64,000 bases of DNA, taken from contig JAYWHR010000039.1 in NCBI GenBank assembly GCA_043777675.1, positions 1 to 64,000 on the forward strand, read 5' to 3'. Source of the stretch: JANMDU01 sp043777675. Lineage in GTDB: Bacteria; Pseudomonadota; Gammaproteobacteria; Burkholderiales; Burkholderiaceae_C. Shown here one piece after another: positions 1-8,747 of this stretch; the stretch's first letter is position 1; each line of letters opens with the position of its first letter. The notes under the pieces were generated by a model, which saw nothing but the letters and a program-made list of their open reading frames with translations, was not told the DNA's origin and did no database searches. The position numbers and the translations under genes were made by a program.

Positions 1-1
1 C

Positions 2-415
2 TTTCAATCGCTGGCGACTGTTATCGTAGCAAGCTGTGCTTATTGGCTTTATGCTTTGTGGTCAACAGGACATTTCAGTGCAGCCAAGGGCAGCTTAGCG
101 AGCCAAGGGTTGTATTGGTATCTGGCTGCTTTGGCGCTAATGCTCTACACACTTTGGTGCATACAGACGAGCATCACAACGCTCAGTGCTACCAGCTTGG
201 ATCAAAGTTTTGTCTGGAACAAGCATGTAGAGCTGAGCGACCTCGCGTATGTAAAACTCATTCGCGTTCCAGGGCTGGATTGGCTGATTGCACCGCGCTT
301 GTATTGCCGTACTTTGTTGGGTAAATTTTCCGTATTCTACGCATGTGATTCCGCCATGATTCGTGAATTTGAACGACTACGAGATGAATTGGAATTGTTT
401 CGTCGTCTCCAATGA
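2..415 (+). CDS. Unknown membrane protein, 3' part only
   Basis: The reading frame is open from the window edge and ends at a TGA just before a terminator, so only the C-terminal 137 or so residues are visible. It has two hydrophobic stretches (around FQSLATVIVASCAYWLYALW and LYWYLAALALMLYTLW) followed by a soluble tail that ends in a charged helix rich in Glu, Arg and Leu. This suggests a small inner-membrane protein with a cytoplasmic tail. I do not recognise the family. It is convergent with the TRAP gene downstream. Confidence 0.6.
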   Translation, partial: FQSLATVIVASCAYWLYALWSTGHFSAAKGSLASQGLYWYLAALALMLYTLWCIQTSITTLSATSLDQSFVWNKHVELSDLAYVKLIRVPGLDWLIAPRLYCRTLLGKFSVFYACDSAMIREFERLRDELELFRRLQ

Positions 416-428
416 ATCCGATCAACAT

Positions 429-456
429 AAAAAAACCGCCCGAAGGCGGTTTTTTT
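429..456. terminator. Bidirectional rho-independent terminator
   Basis: A run of A, the stem ACCGCC, a CGAA tetraloop, GGCGGT and a run of T form a perfect hairpin with U-tracts on both strands. It sits between two convergent genes and should stop both. Confidence 0.9.
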
Positions 457-478
457 ACGGAACCACAAACAACTGAAA

Positions 479-1558
479 TTACAGTTTTTGCGATTGCATA
501 AAACTGTCAAAGCGTGCTTCTGTGAAACGGAACCACAGGTTAGCATCAGCACGGAACTTGCTGTAATCCGCGTAGATTTTGGCCCACTGCGGATTGCTCG
601 TGTTGAGCTCGCTATACAAGGCCATGGCTTCTTTGAAGGCCAAAGCCATCACGTCGTTGGGGAACGGACGCAGCTTGGTGCCGCTGCCGACGAGTTGCTT
701 GAGCGCGCCTGGATTTCGTGCATCGTACTTAGCCTGCATTTCGCTGGCAGCTTGTGCAGCAGCAGCTTCAACGATGGCTTTGTTTTCAGCAGACAGAGCA
801 GCGAAGGCTTTGTCGTTGATGAAGAAATCAAGCTCTGGACCGCCTTCCCACCAGCCTGGATAGTAGTAAAACGGGGCCACTTTGTTAAACCCAAGCTTTT
901 GGTCATCATACGGGCCAACCCACTCAGCAGCATCAATCGTGCCTTTTTCAAGCGCCGTGTAGATTTCGCCACCAGGAATGTTTTGTGGCACCACACCCAT
1001 GCGGCCAAGCACCTTACCGGCAAAGCCACCAGCGCGGAATTTCAGGCCCTTCATGTCGGCAACGGTCTTGATTTCTTTGCGATACCAGCCGCCCATTTGA
1101 GCGCCCGTGTTGCCGCCAACGAAGTTGACGATGTTGTAGCCAGCATAGAACTCGCGCATCAGCTTCATGCCGTTGCCTTCAAGCATCCATGCAGACATCT
1201 GACGGCTGTTGAGGCCGAACGGAATAGCGCAGCCGAGGGCAAATGCATCGTTCTTACCGAAGAAGTAGTAAGGCGCTGTGTGACTCATCTCCACGGAGCC
1301 TTGCTGCACAGCATCAACCACGCCAAATGGAGGGGTGATTTCGCCAGCGGCATGCACCGAAATTTCAAATTTGCCACCAGACATCTTTTTGACGGCATCA
1401 GCAAACGTGTTGGCTGCGCCAAAGATGGTATCCAGCGCTTTAGGGAAGCTGGACGACAGGCGCCAACGCACTGCGGCTTGGGCATGAACTGCAGGTGCAA
1501 CACCAGCAGCGAGGACACCGGCGATACCGGCGTTTTTAAGGGCTACGCGACGATCCAT
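479..1558 (-). CDS. TRAP transporter solute-binding protein, DctP family
   Basis: This is a periplasmic binding protein of a tripartite ATP-independent (TRAP) transporter, which hands an organic acid to a membrane permease pair. The N-terminus MDRRVALKNAG followed by a hydrophobic run and VHAQA is a signal peptide with a Tat-like twin arginine. The 359-residue length and the segments LKFRAGGFAGKVL and GWWEGGPELDFFIN fit the subgroup that binds 2-oxo or similar carboxylates, though the ligand is an inference. A ribosome site AAGGAG lies just upstream of the ATG. The DctQ and DctM permease genes are not adjacent, so it is an orphan binding protein here. Confidence 0.9.
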   Translation of the reverse strand: MDRRVALKNAGIAGVLAAGVAPAVHAQAAVRWRLSSSFPKALDTIFGAANTFADAVKKMSGGKFEISVHAAGEITPPFGVVDAVQQGSVEMSHTAPYYFFGKNDAFALGCAIPFGLNSRQMSAWMLEGNGMKLMREFYAGYNIVNFVGGNTGAQMGGWYRKEIKTVADMKGLKFRAGGFAGKVLGRMGVVPQNIPGGEIYTALEKGTIDAAEWVGPYDDQKLGFNKVAPFYYYPGWWEGGPELDFFINDKAFAALSAENKAIVEAAAAQAASEMQAKYDARNPGALKQLVGSGTKLRPFPNDVMALAFKEAMALYSELNTSNPQWAKIYADYSKFRADANLWFRFTEARFDSFMQSQKL

Positions 1559-1777
1559 GTAGGGAATCTCCTTGAGGACTTGAGGCCGTTGTTGCGGCGT
1601 TCAGTCAGTTGAACATCTCTCACGCACTGCTGTATCTGCGATGCGATCAAGGACTGTTTAAGTCACTTCGGATTGTAGGGAGCGCACTGTGCAGAAGCGC
1701 GGGGGTTTTCCCTCAACATTGACCCAAGAAATCAAATGCTTCAGACTTCTGTCAGATTGTTGTCAGTGCAGATGAAT

Positions 1778-3643
1778 TTATTTAAAGCGGTTGCGGATGC
1801 TTGCTTCGATGCCAACAGCATCCAAGCCATGGCTGGACAACAGTTTGGCGGGGTCTCCGTGTTCGATGAAAACGTCGGGTAAACCCAAGCTGAGCACAGG
1901 TTTACTGATCTGCAATTGCTGCAAAACCTCCAGTACCGCCGAGCCCGCGCCGCCCATCAGGCACCCTTCTTCTAGGGTGACGAGGCTCTCATGGGAGAGG
2001 GCTATCTCTCGCAATGTGTCCATGTCAATCGGCTTGGCCCAGCGCATATTGACCACCGTAGCATCCAATTTTTCTGCCGCTTGCAACGCGGGATAGAGCA
2101 TCGTGCCGAAGCTCAGGATGGCTAGTTTCTTGCCTTGGCGCTGCACTTGCGCTTTGCCAAATGGCAACCCTGTGAGATCCTTCGAAGGCAGCTTGCCTGC
2201 GCCTGCGCCACGCGGGTAGCGCACAGCCACGCTGTGATCTTGCTCGAAAGCGGTTGTTAGCAGTGCGCGGCATTCAGCCTCATCAGCAGGGCATGCCACA
2301 GAAATATTGGGAATGCAGCGCAGGTACGCGATATCGTATGCGCCGGCGTGTGTTGCGCCATCTGCGCCCACCAAGCCTGCGCGATCCAGTGCAAACACCA
2401 CGGGCAGATTTTGAATCGCTACGTCGTGAATAAGTTGATCGTAGCCACGCTGCAGAAACGTGGAATAAATCGCTAGCACTGGCTTCATGCCTTCGCATGC
2501 CAAACCAGCGGCAAATGTCACTGCGTGTTGCTCAGCGATGCCGACATCGTGATAGCGATCCGGGAAACGCTTTTCAAACTCCACCATACCTGAGCCTTCG
2601 CGCATTGCGGGCGTGATGCCCACCAAGCGACTATCTTGCTGCGCCATATCGCAAAGCCATTGGCCAAAGATTTGCGTGAACGTGATCTTGGGAGCGGTCG
2701 CCGGTTGGGTCAGGCCAATGGCTGGATCAAACTTACCGGGCCCGTGATAGGCCACCGGGTCAGCTTCTGCCAGCTTGTAGCCCTGCCCTTTTTTCGTGAC
2801 AACGTGCAAAAATTGCGGCCCTGAGCCTTTTTCCATCAATTGCTTGATGTTTTCCAGCATGGGAATGAGTGAATCCAAATCATGGCCATCGATCGGGCCG
2901 ATGTAATTAAAGCCAAATTTTTCAAACAGCGTGGCGGGCACGACCAAACCCTTGGCCTGCTCTTCCACGCGTTTGGCCAATTCAAACAGTGAAGGAATAG
3001 GCTTCAAAACTTGCTTGCCCACATTCTTGGCTGCAGCATAAAAGCGCCCGCTCATGAGCTGCGCCAAATAGCGATTCAAAGCGCCCACAGGCGGAGAGAT
3101 ACTCATGTCGTTATCGTTGAGCACCACAAGCAAAGGCAGATTAGGCTGCACGCCTGCATTGTTCATCGCTTCAAACGCCATGCCAGCGCTCATCGCGCCA
3201 TCGCCGATGATGGCCACACTGTGTCGCATCACATTCTGATTCTTCGCGCCGATAGCCATCCCCAGCGCGGCAGAAATTGACGTGGATGAATGCGCCGTGC
3301 CAAAGGTGTCGTACGGGCTTTCATCGCGGCGCGGGAAACCACTGATGCCGCCTTTCTGACGCAGCGTGTGCATTTGATCGCGCCGGCCAGTCAAGATTTT
3401 GTGAGGATAGGTTTGATGGCCTACATCCCACACCAAGCGATCTTCTGGCGTGTTGAAAACGTAATGCAACGCAACAGTCAGCTCTACTGTTCCCAAATTC
3501 GAGCTCAAATGCCCGCCCGTTTTAGAAACTGATTGCAGCACATGCTCGCGCAGCTCATCAGCCAGAATTTTGAGATCGGCGCGAGAGAGCTTACGCAAGT
3601 CAAACGGCGAATTGATGGTAGAGAGCAAGCCGGATTGGTTCAT
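1778..3643 (-). CDS. dxs: 1-deoxy-D-xylulose-5-phosphate synthase
   Basis: Dxs joins pyruvate and glyceraldehyde 3-phosphate with thiamine diphosphate, the first step of the non-mevalonate isoprenoid pathway. The thiamine-binding region GDGAMSAGMAFEAMNNAG, the N-terminal HLSSNLGTVELTVALH block and the transketolase pyrimidine domain (DVGIAEQHAVTFAAGLA) are all present. Starting at the ATG of MNQSGLLSTINSP gives 621 residues, the usual family length; a GTG at 3661 would add six residues. It lies just downstream of ispA, another isoprenoid gene. A family-1 repeat occupies the ispA-dxs gap. Confidence 0.96.
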   Translation of the reverse strand: MNQSGLLSTINSPFDLRKLSRADLKILADELREHVLQSVSKTGGHLSSNLGTVELTVALHYVFNTPEDRLVWDVGHQTYPHKILTGRRDQMHTLRQKGGISGFPRRDESPYDTFGTAHSSTSISAALGMAIGAKNQNVMRHSVAIIGDGAMSAGMAFEAMNNAGVQPNLPLLVVLNDNDMSISPPVGALNRYLAQLMSGRFYAAAKNVGKQVLKPIPSLFELAKRVEEQAKGLVVPATLFEKFGFNYIGPIDGHDLDSLIPMLENIKQLMEKGSGPQFLHVVTKKGQGYKLAEADPVAYHGPGKFDPAIGLTQPATAPKITFTQIFGQWLCDMAQQDSRLVGITPAMREGSGMVEFEKRFPDRYHDVGIAEQHAVTFAAGLACEGMKPVLAIYSTFLQRGYDQLIHDVAIQNLPVVFALDRAGLVGADGATHAGAYDIAYLRCIPNISVACPADEAECRALLTTAFEQDHSVAVRYPRGAGAGKLPSKDLTGLPFGKAQVQRQGKKLAILSFGTMLYPALQAAEKLDATVVNMRWAKPIDMDTLREIALSHESLVTLEEGCLMGGAGSAVLEVLQQLQISKPVLSLGLPDVFIEHGDPAKLLSSHGLDAVGIEASIRNRFK

Positions 3644-3672
3644 GATCGAAAAGGGGTTCACTATATTTTTAA

Positions 3673-3702
3673 TAGCACACTGTGCAGATTTTATGCCGGC
3701 TA
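3673..3702 (+). repeat. Family-1 palindromic repeat, copy 1
   Basis: Thirty bases match the family consensus (TAGCACTCTGCGCAG, about five bases, ATGCCGGCTA), with CACTGTGCAG at its centre. It is intergenic, between ispA and dxs, and is preceded by the usual short AT hairpin (CTAT...ATAG). Confidence 0.85.
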
Positions 3703-3722
3703 ATGCCTAGTTTTGCCATAAA

Positions 3723-4613
3723 TCAATAGACTCTTTGTACCACCATGTCTGCAAGAGAGCGCAGGGCGGTCGTGTTGGCCAGCAGCTTGTCATCCAGCGC
3801 GGCAGTGGCTTGGTTGTACAGCTGCCGTGTGTAGTCTTGCGAGCGCTGCATACCGAGAATGGAAACATAGGTGGGTTTATTTGCCTCGGCATCTTTACCA
3901 GCCGTCTTGCCTAGAGTAGCGGAATCTGCAATTACATCCAAGATATCGTCTACCACCTGAAAGGCCAAACCCATCGCATGACCATAGGTCAGCAGCGCTT
4001 GCGTTTGCTCCGGTGTGGCCGATCCACAAGCAGCTCCCATCATCACACTTGCTTGAAGCAATGCGCCGGTTTTAAGCTCGTGCATATTTTTGAGTTCAGC
4101 TTCGCTCAACGGCTTACCCACGCTGGCCAAATCAATCGCTTGGCCGCCCGCCATTCCCGCTTCTCCTGCTGCGCGAGCCAGCAAAGCGCACAGCTTGGCC
4201 TGTATAGCATCTGGCACGCTGCCATCTTGCGGAGTCAGCAATTCAAAAGCCAGAGCTTGCAGGGCATCACCCGCAAGCAGAGCCGTGGCTTGCCCAAATT
4301 TCACATGCACAGTGGGCTTGCCGCGGCGTAGTACGTCGTTATCCATGCAAGGCATGTCGTCATGCACGAGGCTATACGCATGAATTAGCTCCACCGAGCA
4401 AGCTGCTCTGAGGGCAGCATTCGCATGACCGCTCAAGCTCTCACAAGCGGCCAGCGCCAGCAATGGCCGCAGCCGCTTGCCGCCACCCAGCACCGCATAT
4501 CGCATCGCTTCGCCCAAGCTAGCGGGCGCCTGCAAAGGCACCCATTTTTGCAGCGCCTGCTCCACACGCGCCAGATGGGCGCCGCTCCAAGCAGAAAAAT
4601 CAAAATGAGTCAT
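3723..4613 (-). CDS. ispA: (2E,6E)-farnesyl diphosphate synthase
   Basis: This trans-prenyltransferase builds geranyl and farnesyl diphosphate from IPP and DMAPP for quinones and undecaprenyl phosphate. The first Asp-rich motif is in LVHDDMPCMDNDVLRRGKP and the second in FQVVDDILD; the GGKRLRPLL substrate loop is near residue 45. The two extra residues between aspartates of the first motif (DDxxxxD) are typical of bacterial short-chain enzymes. It lies in an xseB-ispA-dxs run, nine bases after xseB. Confidence 0.96.
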   Translation of the reverse strand: MTHFDFSAWSGAHLARVEQALQKWVPLQAPASLGEAMRYAVLGGGKRLRPLLALAACESLSGHANAALRAACSVELIHAYSLVHDDMPCMDNDVLRRGKPTVHVKFGQATALLAGDALQALAFELLTPQDGSVPDAIQAKLCALLARAAGEAGMAGGQAIDLASVGKPLSEAELKNMHELKTGALLQASVMMGAACGSATPEQTQALLTYGHAMGLAFQVVDDILDVIADSATLGKTAGKDAEANKPTYVSILGMQRSQDYTRQLYNQATAALDDKLLANTTALRSLADMVVQRVY

Positions 4614-4621
4614 CCGCCGCC

Positions 4622-4846
4622 TTATTGTTCTGAATTTTTGGCATCAAGCCGCTTGATTTGCTGCTCAACCGCAACTAACTTATCTCGGCAGACTTTGAGC
4701 AAAACCGCGCCTCTTTGGTAGCTGGCCAATAAATCATCTAACGGCATCTGGCCAGAATCCATGCGCACCACAAGCGCCTCCAACTCTTGCAAAGCGGCTT
4801 CGTAGCTCAAATCGGCATCGTTGGCGGAAGGAATAGTTTTAGGCAT
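4622..4846 (-). CDS. xseB: Exodeoxyribonuclease VII small subunit
   Basis: This is a 74-residue all-helical protein that binds XseA to form exonuclease VII, a single-strand DNA nuclease. The core LSYEAALQELEALVVRMDSG and LLASYQRGAVLLKVCRDKL are the family signature. It heads the xseB-ispA-dxs cluster, the order seen in many beta- and gammaproteobacteria. Confidence 0.95.
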   Translation of the reverse strand: MPKTIPSANDADLSYEAALQELEALVVRMDSGQMPLDDLLASYQRGAVLLKVCRDKLVAVEQQIKRLDAKNSEQ

Positions 4847-4930
4847 AAATAGATGGCGAAACCTTGATTTTAGGCGGTGTAACTATCCACTCATGAAGTG
4901 AAGGCGAGGTGAGGGGTAAAATTCGCTTTT

Positions 4931-4955
4931 CGGCTACGTTTGGGTAGCCGTTTTT
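4931..4955 (+). terminator. Hairpin with T-tract in the leader of the Rieske gene
   Basis: CGGCTAC, a six-base loop and GTAGCCG form a perfect seven-base-pair stem followed by five T. It ends 29 bases before the ATG of the Rieske oxygenase gene and points the same way, so it would terminate or attenuate transcription entering that gene. It may simply insulate it from the divergent xseB promoter region. Confidence 0.6.
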
Positions 4956-4984
4956 ATCTCCATCTTTGTATTGGGTTGCCAAAC

Positions 4985-6145
4985 ATGACCGACCTGAGCT
5001 TCGCAAAACATTTGCAACCACCCTCGCCCCAGAGCAACGCTCCGCTGCAGGTTTCTAGTTATTTCTGCCCTGCCACCTACGAAGCTGAGCAACAGCGCAT
5101 TTTCTCGCAATCGCCGAAATACGTCGGGCACCGCCTTGCCGTGCCCAATATGGGCGACTACTACGCCCTACCCCAAGAAGGCGAGGGCCGCGTACTCATG
5201 CACACGCCCGATGGCCAAGGCGGCTCGCGCTTAGAGCTGATCTCCAACGTTTGCCGTCATCGCCAAGCGGTCATGCTGCATGGCCGTGGGCATCAGGAGC
5301 AGAGCAATATCATTTGCCCCCTGCACCGCTGGACGTATGACACCTCAGGCACTCGACCTACTGGCACATTGATTGGCGCACCCCATTTCGAGCAAGACCC
5401 CTGCCTTCACCTTAACAATTACGCCCTGCAATCGTGGAATGGTTTGCAATTCGACGCTGCATCCACGCAGCGCACCGATTTGGGTGAGCTTTTCAAAGGC
5501 ATGAAAGCCGCGAAAGACCTCGACTTTTCAGGCTACAAATTCCATAAAGCGATTCATCACGAATGCGCCTACAACTGGAAAACCTTCATCGAAGTTTATT
5601 TAGAGGACTACCATGTGGGCCCTTTTCACCCAGGCCTAGGCCAATTCGTGGCCTGCGAAGAACTGCAGTGGGAATTCGGCGAGCAATGGAGCGTGCAAAC
5701 CGTGGGTGTGGCTGATAAATTAGGCAAACCCGGTAGCGCCGTCTATCAGCGCTGGCATGATGCCGTGCTCAGCTACCGAGGTGGCCAGCCGCCCGCGCAT
5801 GGCGCGATCTGGCTCACGCTCTATCCAACGGTGATGATTGAGTGGTATCCGCATGTGCTCACCGTGAGCACGCTCTATCCCCAAGGCCCACAGCAAACGC
5901 TCAATATCGTCGAATTCTTTTACCCTGAAGAAATCGCATCATTCGAGCCCCACTTCATCCAAGCCCAGCAAGCCGCCTACATGGAAACCTGCGAAGAGGA
6001 CGACGAAATAGCGCTGCGCATGGATGCAGGCCGCAAAGCCCTGTACGAGCGCGGCGACAGCGAATCCGGCCCCTACCAAAGCCCAATGGAAGACGGCATG
6101 CGACATTTCCATCAGTGGTATGTTGGAGCAGTGAAGAAAAAATGA
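4985..6145 (+). CDS. Rieske-type ring-hydroxylating oxygenase alpha subunit
   Basis: This is a Rieske non-haem iron oxygenase, 386 residues from the ATG of MTDLSFAKHL. The [2Fe-2S] ligands are in VCRHRQ and ICPLHRW (C-x-H and C-x2-H). The mononuclear iron site is in LEDYHVGPFHPGL, with the H-x4-H pair and nearby acidic residues. Family members dihydroxylate or demethylate aromatic and related substrates using a separate reductase, which is not encoded nearby, so the substrate is unknown. It is divergent from xseB. A terminator-like hairpin lies in its leader. Confidence 0.9.
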   Translation: MTDLSFAKHLQPPSPQSNAPLQVSSYFCPATYEAEQQRIFSQSPKYVGHRLAVPNMGDYYALPQEGEGRVLMHTPDGQGGSRLELISNVCRHRQAVMLHGRGHQEQSNIICPLHRWTYDTSGTRPTGTLIGAPHFEQDPCLHLNNYALQSWNGLQFDAASTQRTDLGELFKGMKAAKDLDFSGYKFHKAIHHECAYNWKTFIEVYLEDYHVGPFHPGLGQFVACEELQWEFGEQWSVQTVGVADKLGKPGSAVYQRWHDAVLSYRGGQPPAHGAIWLTLYPTVMIEWYPHVLTVSTLYPQGPQQTLNIVEFFYPEEIASFEPHFIQAQQAAYMETCEEDDEIALRMDAGRKALYERGDSESGPYQSPMEDGMRHFHQWYVGAVKKK

Positions 6146-6211
6146 CGGGACACGTCAGGCAAGCGTAATTCCTTGAGGCCGATGCCGAAGTAAAAAGAGC
6201 GATCGTCCACG

Positions 6212-7201
6212 TCAATCTGCCAAACCCTTGGTCAACTTGTCTATTTGCGCCTTCACCTCTGGCGACAGGCGAGCGATCACGTCAGCTGCGCCTAAATTGT
6301 CTTTGAGTTGCCTCAACTGGGATGCGCCAGTGATCACGGTGCTCACGCGGGGGTTGGATGCCGCCCACGCGATGGCGAGTTGACCGACCGTGCAATCTAG
6401 CTCATTGGCCACGACCTCAAGCTCAGCGACTGCTGTGTTTTTTGTATCGTCCGTCAGGCTCTTGACTAAAAAATCCATGTCCTTGCGTGCGCCACGGCTG
6501 TCCTTGGGCACACCCTTTTTATACTTACCTGTCAGCAATCCGCTTGCCAACGGGCTCCACGTGGTCAGCCCCAAGCCAATGTCATCGTAAAGGCGCTTGT
6601 ATTCTTCTTCAACCCGTTTGCGGTGAAACAGGTTGTACTGCGGTTGCTCCATCACTGGCTTGTGTAAGTGATGTTTGTCAGCAATGCACCACGCAGCGCG
6701 AATCTCATCGGCAGACCATTCACTGGTGCCCCAATACAGCGCTTTACCTAGGCCGATCATGTCACTCATGGCGTGCACTGTTTCTTCAATCGGCGTTTGC
6801 GCATCCGGGCGGTGGCAGTAAACCAGATCAATGAAGTCCAAGCCCATGCGCTTGAGCGAGCCATCGATCGCCTGCATCAAATATTTGCGGTTGAGCGTGT
6901 TTTTGCAATTGACGGTGACCGCTGTGCTGTCAGCGTTTTTGAGGCCCCAGTAAAACTTGGTCGACACGATATAGTTCAAACGCGGCCACTTCAAAGCCTT
7001 AAGAGCATCACCCATAACTTTCTCGCTTTTGCCGTTGGCATAAGCCTCAGCGTTGTCAAAAAAATTAACACCGCAGTCCATCGCCAGCGCCAACATTTCT
7101 TTTGCCGCTTTGACATTGACTTGGTTAGCATAGGTCACCCATGAGCCAAGAGACAGTTCGCTGACTTGCAAGCCACTGCGGCCAAGACGTCGGTATTGCA
7201 T
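6212..7201 (-). CDS. Aldo/keto reductase, Kv-beta / YghZ type
   Basis: This is an NADPH-dependent aldo/keto reductase of 329 residues. The catalytic tetrad can be seen as Asp and Tyr in FFDNAEAYANGKSE, Lys in VSTKFYWGL and His in VYCHRPD. The motifs WGTSEWSADEI and SPLASGLLTGKY place it with the potassium-channel beta-subunit-like reductases, which in bacteria detoxify aldehydes such as methylglyoxal. It is divergent from yghU, another thiol/electrophile-stress gene, with about 150 bases between the starts. Confidence 0.93.
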   Translation of the reverse strand: MQYRRLGRSGLQVSELSLGSWVTYANQVNVKAAKEMLALAMDCGVNFFDNAEAYANGKSEKVMGDALKALKWPRLNYIVSTKFYWGLKNADSTAVTVNCKNTLNRKYLMQAIDGSLKRMGLDFIDLVYCHRPDAQTPIEETVHAMSDMIGLGKALYWGTSEWSADEIRAAWCIADKHHLHKPVMEQPQYNLFHRKRVEEEYKRLYDDIGLGLTTWSPLASGLLTGKYKKGVPKDSRGARKDMDFLVKSLTDDTKNTAVAELEVVANELDCTVGQLAIAWAASNPRVSTVITGASQLRQLKDNLGAADVIARLSPEVKAQIDKLTKGLAD

Positions 7202-7355
7202 GGTTAAATCCTTAAAAACTGATTAAGAGCTTGCTGTAAAAGCCAGACTCTGCACCTTTGAAGGGCGCACTTCTGTGCGCTGGCGAACGCAGGCTTTGCA
7301 GTTGGCACTGTTTTTTTGTTAGCCCAGATACTTGTTCTGAGGCATGATGGGATGC

Positions 7356-8225
7356 ATGACAACACCCAACACTTACACCCCTCCAAAAATCTGGAATCCA
7401 CCAGCATCAAACGGTGGAAAATTTGCCAATATCAATCGACCCATAGCAGGCGCGACACACGAAAAAGAGCTGCCCATAGGCCAGCATCCCATGCAGCTGT
7501 ATTCGCTGGGTACGCCCAATGGCGTGAAAGTAACTGTGATGCTGGAAGAGCTGCTGGCGCTGGGTCACACTGGCGCGGAATACGATGCTTGGCTGATCCG
7601 CATCAACGAAGGCGCGCAGTTCGGCAGCGGCTTTGTAGAGATCAACCCGAATTCAAAAATTCCAGCGTTGATGGACCGAAGCGGAAAGGAGCCGATTCGG
7701 GTTTTTGAATCTGGCGCGATTTTGATGCATTTGGCGGAAAAGTTTGGCGCATTCTTGCCGACCAAGGCAGCTGCACGCGCTGAATGCCTCTCCTGGCTCA
7801 TGTGGCAAATGGGCAGCGCGCCGTTTGTAGGTGGCGGGTTCGGTCATTTTTACGCCTATGCGCCCGAGAAAATCGAGTACGCGATTGACCGTTACTCGAT
7901 GGAGACCAAGCGCCAAATGGACGTGCTCAACCGCCTGCTCGCTGATCGCCGCTATGTGTGTGGCAACGAGTACACCATTGCCGACATGGCGATCTGGCCG
8001 TGGTATGGGCAAATGGCTTTAGGCCGCTCGTATGAAGCCGCAGAATTCCTGCAAGTCCACACCTACACCAACGTACTTCGCTGGGCGAACGAGCTAGATG
8101 CCCGCCCCGCTGTCAAACGCGGCCGCATGGTTAACCGGGTGCAAGGCGAGGCTTCAAGCCAGTTGCATGAGCGCCATGATGCGAGTGATTTTGAATTGCG
8201 GACGCAGGATAAGATTTCCGCTTAA
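7356..8225 (+). CDS. yghU: Glutathione S-transferase-like disulfide-bond oxidoreductase YghU
   Basis: The protein resembles E. coli YghU as I know it along its whole length: FANINRPIAGATHEKELPIG, then QLYSLGTPNGVKV in the thioredoxin-like N-domain and YTIADMAIWPWYG in the helical C-domain, ending in QLHERHDASDFE. YghU reduces disulfides and peroxides using glutathione. I start at the ATG of MTTPNTYTPPK (289 residues); another in-frame ATG lies 12 bases upstream. It is divergent from an aldo/keto reductase, so the pair may share an oxidative-stress control region. Confidence 0.95.
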   Translation: MTTPNTYTPPKIWNPPASNGGKFANINRPIAGATHEKELPIGQHPMQLYSLGTPNGVKVTVMLEELLALGHTGAEYDAWLIRINEGAQFGSGFVEINPNSKIPALMDRSGKEPIRVFESGAILMHLAEKFGAFLPTKAAARAECLSWLMWQMGSAPFVGGGFGHFYAYAPEKIEYAIDRYSMETKRQMDVLNRLLADRRYVCGNEYTIADMAIWPWYGQMALGRSYEAAEFLQVHTYTNVLRWANELDARPAVKRGRMVNRVQGEASSQLHERHDASDFELRTQDKISA

Positions 8226-8322
8226 ATCTTCGATCTTTTAGGCAGTTCGCACTCATCTATGCTGCTTAGCTTGCTACTATTTTCATAGCTTTTGCACAGG
8301 TTCTTTGCTTCGGTTAAACGCC

Positions 8323-8446
8323 CGCCAGAGCAGCCGGGGCGGCTGGCTCCATGTCCTCCGGCGGCGTTTAGGGTTAGTTTGTCTTCGGGAAGATGATTGC
8401 GCCGCCTCCCCCTTTACTTACGCCATCCGCCCCGACTGCTCTGGCG
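8323..8446 (-). repeat. Family-2 hairpin element, copy A
   Basis: The arms 8323-8342 and 8427-8446 pair at 19 of 20 positions (CGCCAGAGCAGCCGGGGCGG on the left). The 84-base loop, read on the minus strand, opens with GGCGTAAGTAAAGGGGGAGG and closes with GCCGGAGGACATGGAGCC, the conserved family-2 loop ends. It is paired head to head with copy B. Confidence 0.8.
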
Positions 8447-8491
8447 AGCTTGGCACAAATCGCGCATCTTGCTGAGCCACGCGAACCCATG

Positions 8492-8618
8492 CCCGTCCGG
8501 TGTGGCTTTGCGGCTGGCGTAAGTAAAGGGGGAGGCGGGGAAACAACCCAAGCCGGAGGACATAACACCACGCCCCGCCGGAGGACATGGAGCCAGCCGC
8601 AAAGCCACATCGGCCGGG
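8492..8618 (+). repeat. Family-2 hairpin element, copy B
   Basis: The arms 8492-8517 and 8593-8618 pair at 24 of 26 positions (right arm begins CCAGCCGCAAAGCCACATCG). The loop starts CGTAAGTAAAGGGGGAGGCG and ends CGCCGGAGGACATGGAG, nearly the same as copy A although the stem sequence is different. Confidence 0.8.
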
Positions 8619-8747
8619 CTGCCCTACACATAACTATTCGAGGCGATGACCTCGCAGTAGGCCGCAAACTACAAAAGGGCATGTAAGGACGAGCCATCAA
8701 ACCACGACAGATGCACGCCAGATGCACGCCACCCAAAGGAGCAACTC

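Larger units (their letters stand above)
8226..8747. other. Gene-free interval holding two large hairpins
   Basis: No convincing gene lies in these 522 bases. The open frames seen here run through inverted repeats and have no homology I recognise. The stretch carries hairpins A and B of repeat family 2 in opposite orientation, plus a partial AT hairpin (GCTACTATTTTCATAGC) near 8271-8287 that resembles the 5' end of family-1 repeats. Confidence 0.7.

Noticed and set aside
488..1612. Long open frame (374 codons) antisense to the TRAP binding protein gene
   Set aside because: It is a mirror of a well-supported gene with a signal peptide and ribosome site, and its product shows no domain or plausible start signal.
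8374..8736. Open frame of 120 codons over the hairpins near 8.5 kb
   Set aside because: It runs through both inverted repeats, giving a Pro/Arg/Cys-rich product without a ribosome site.
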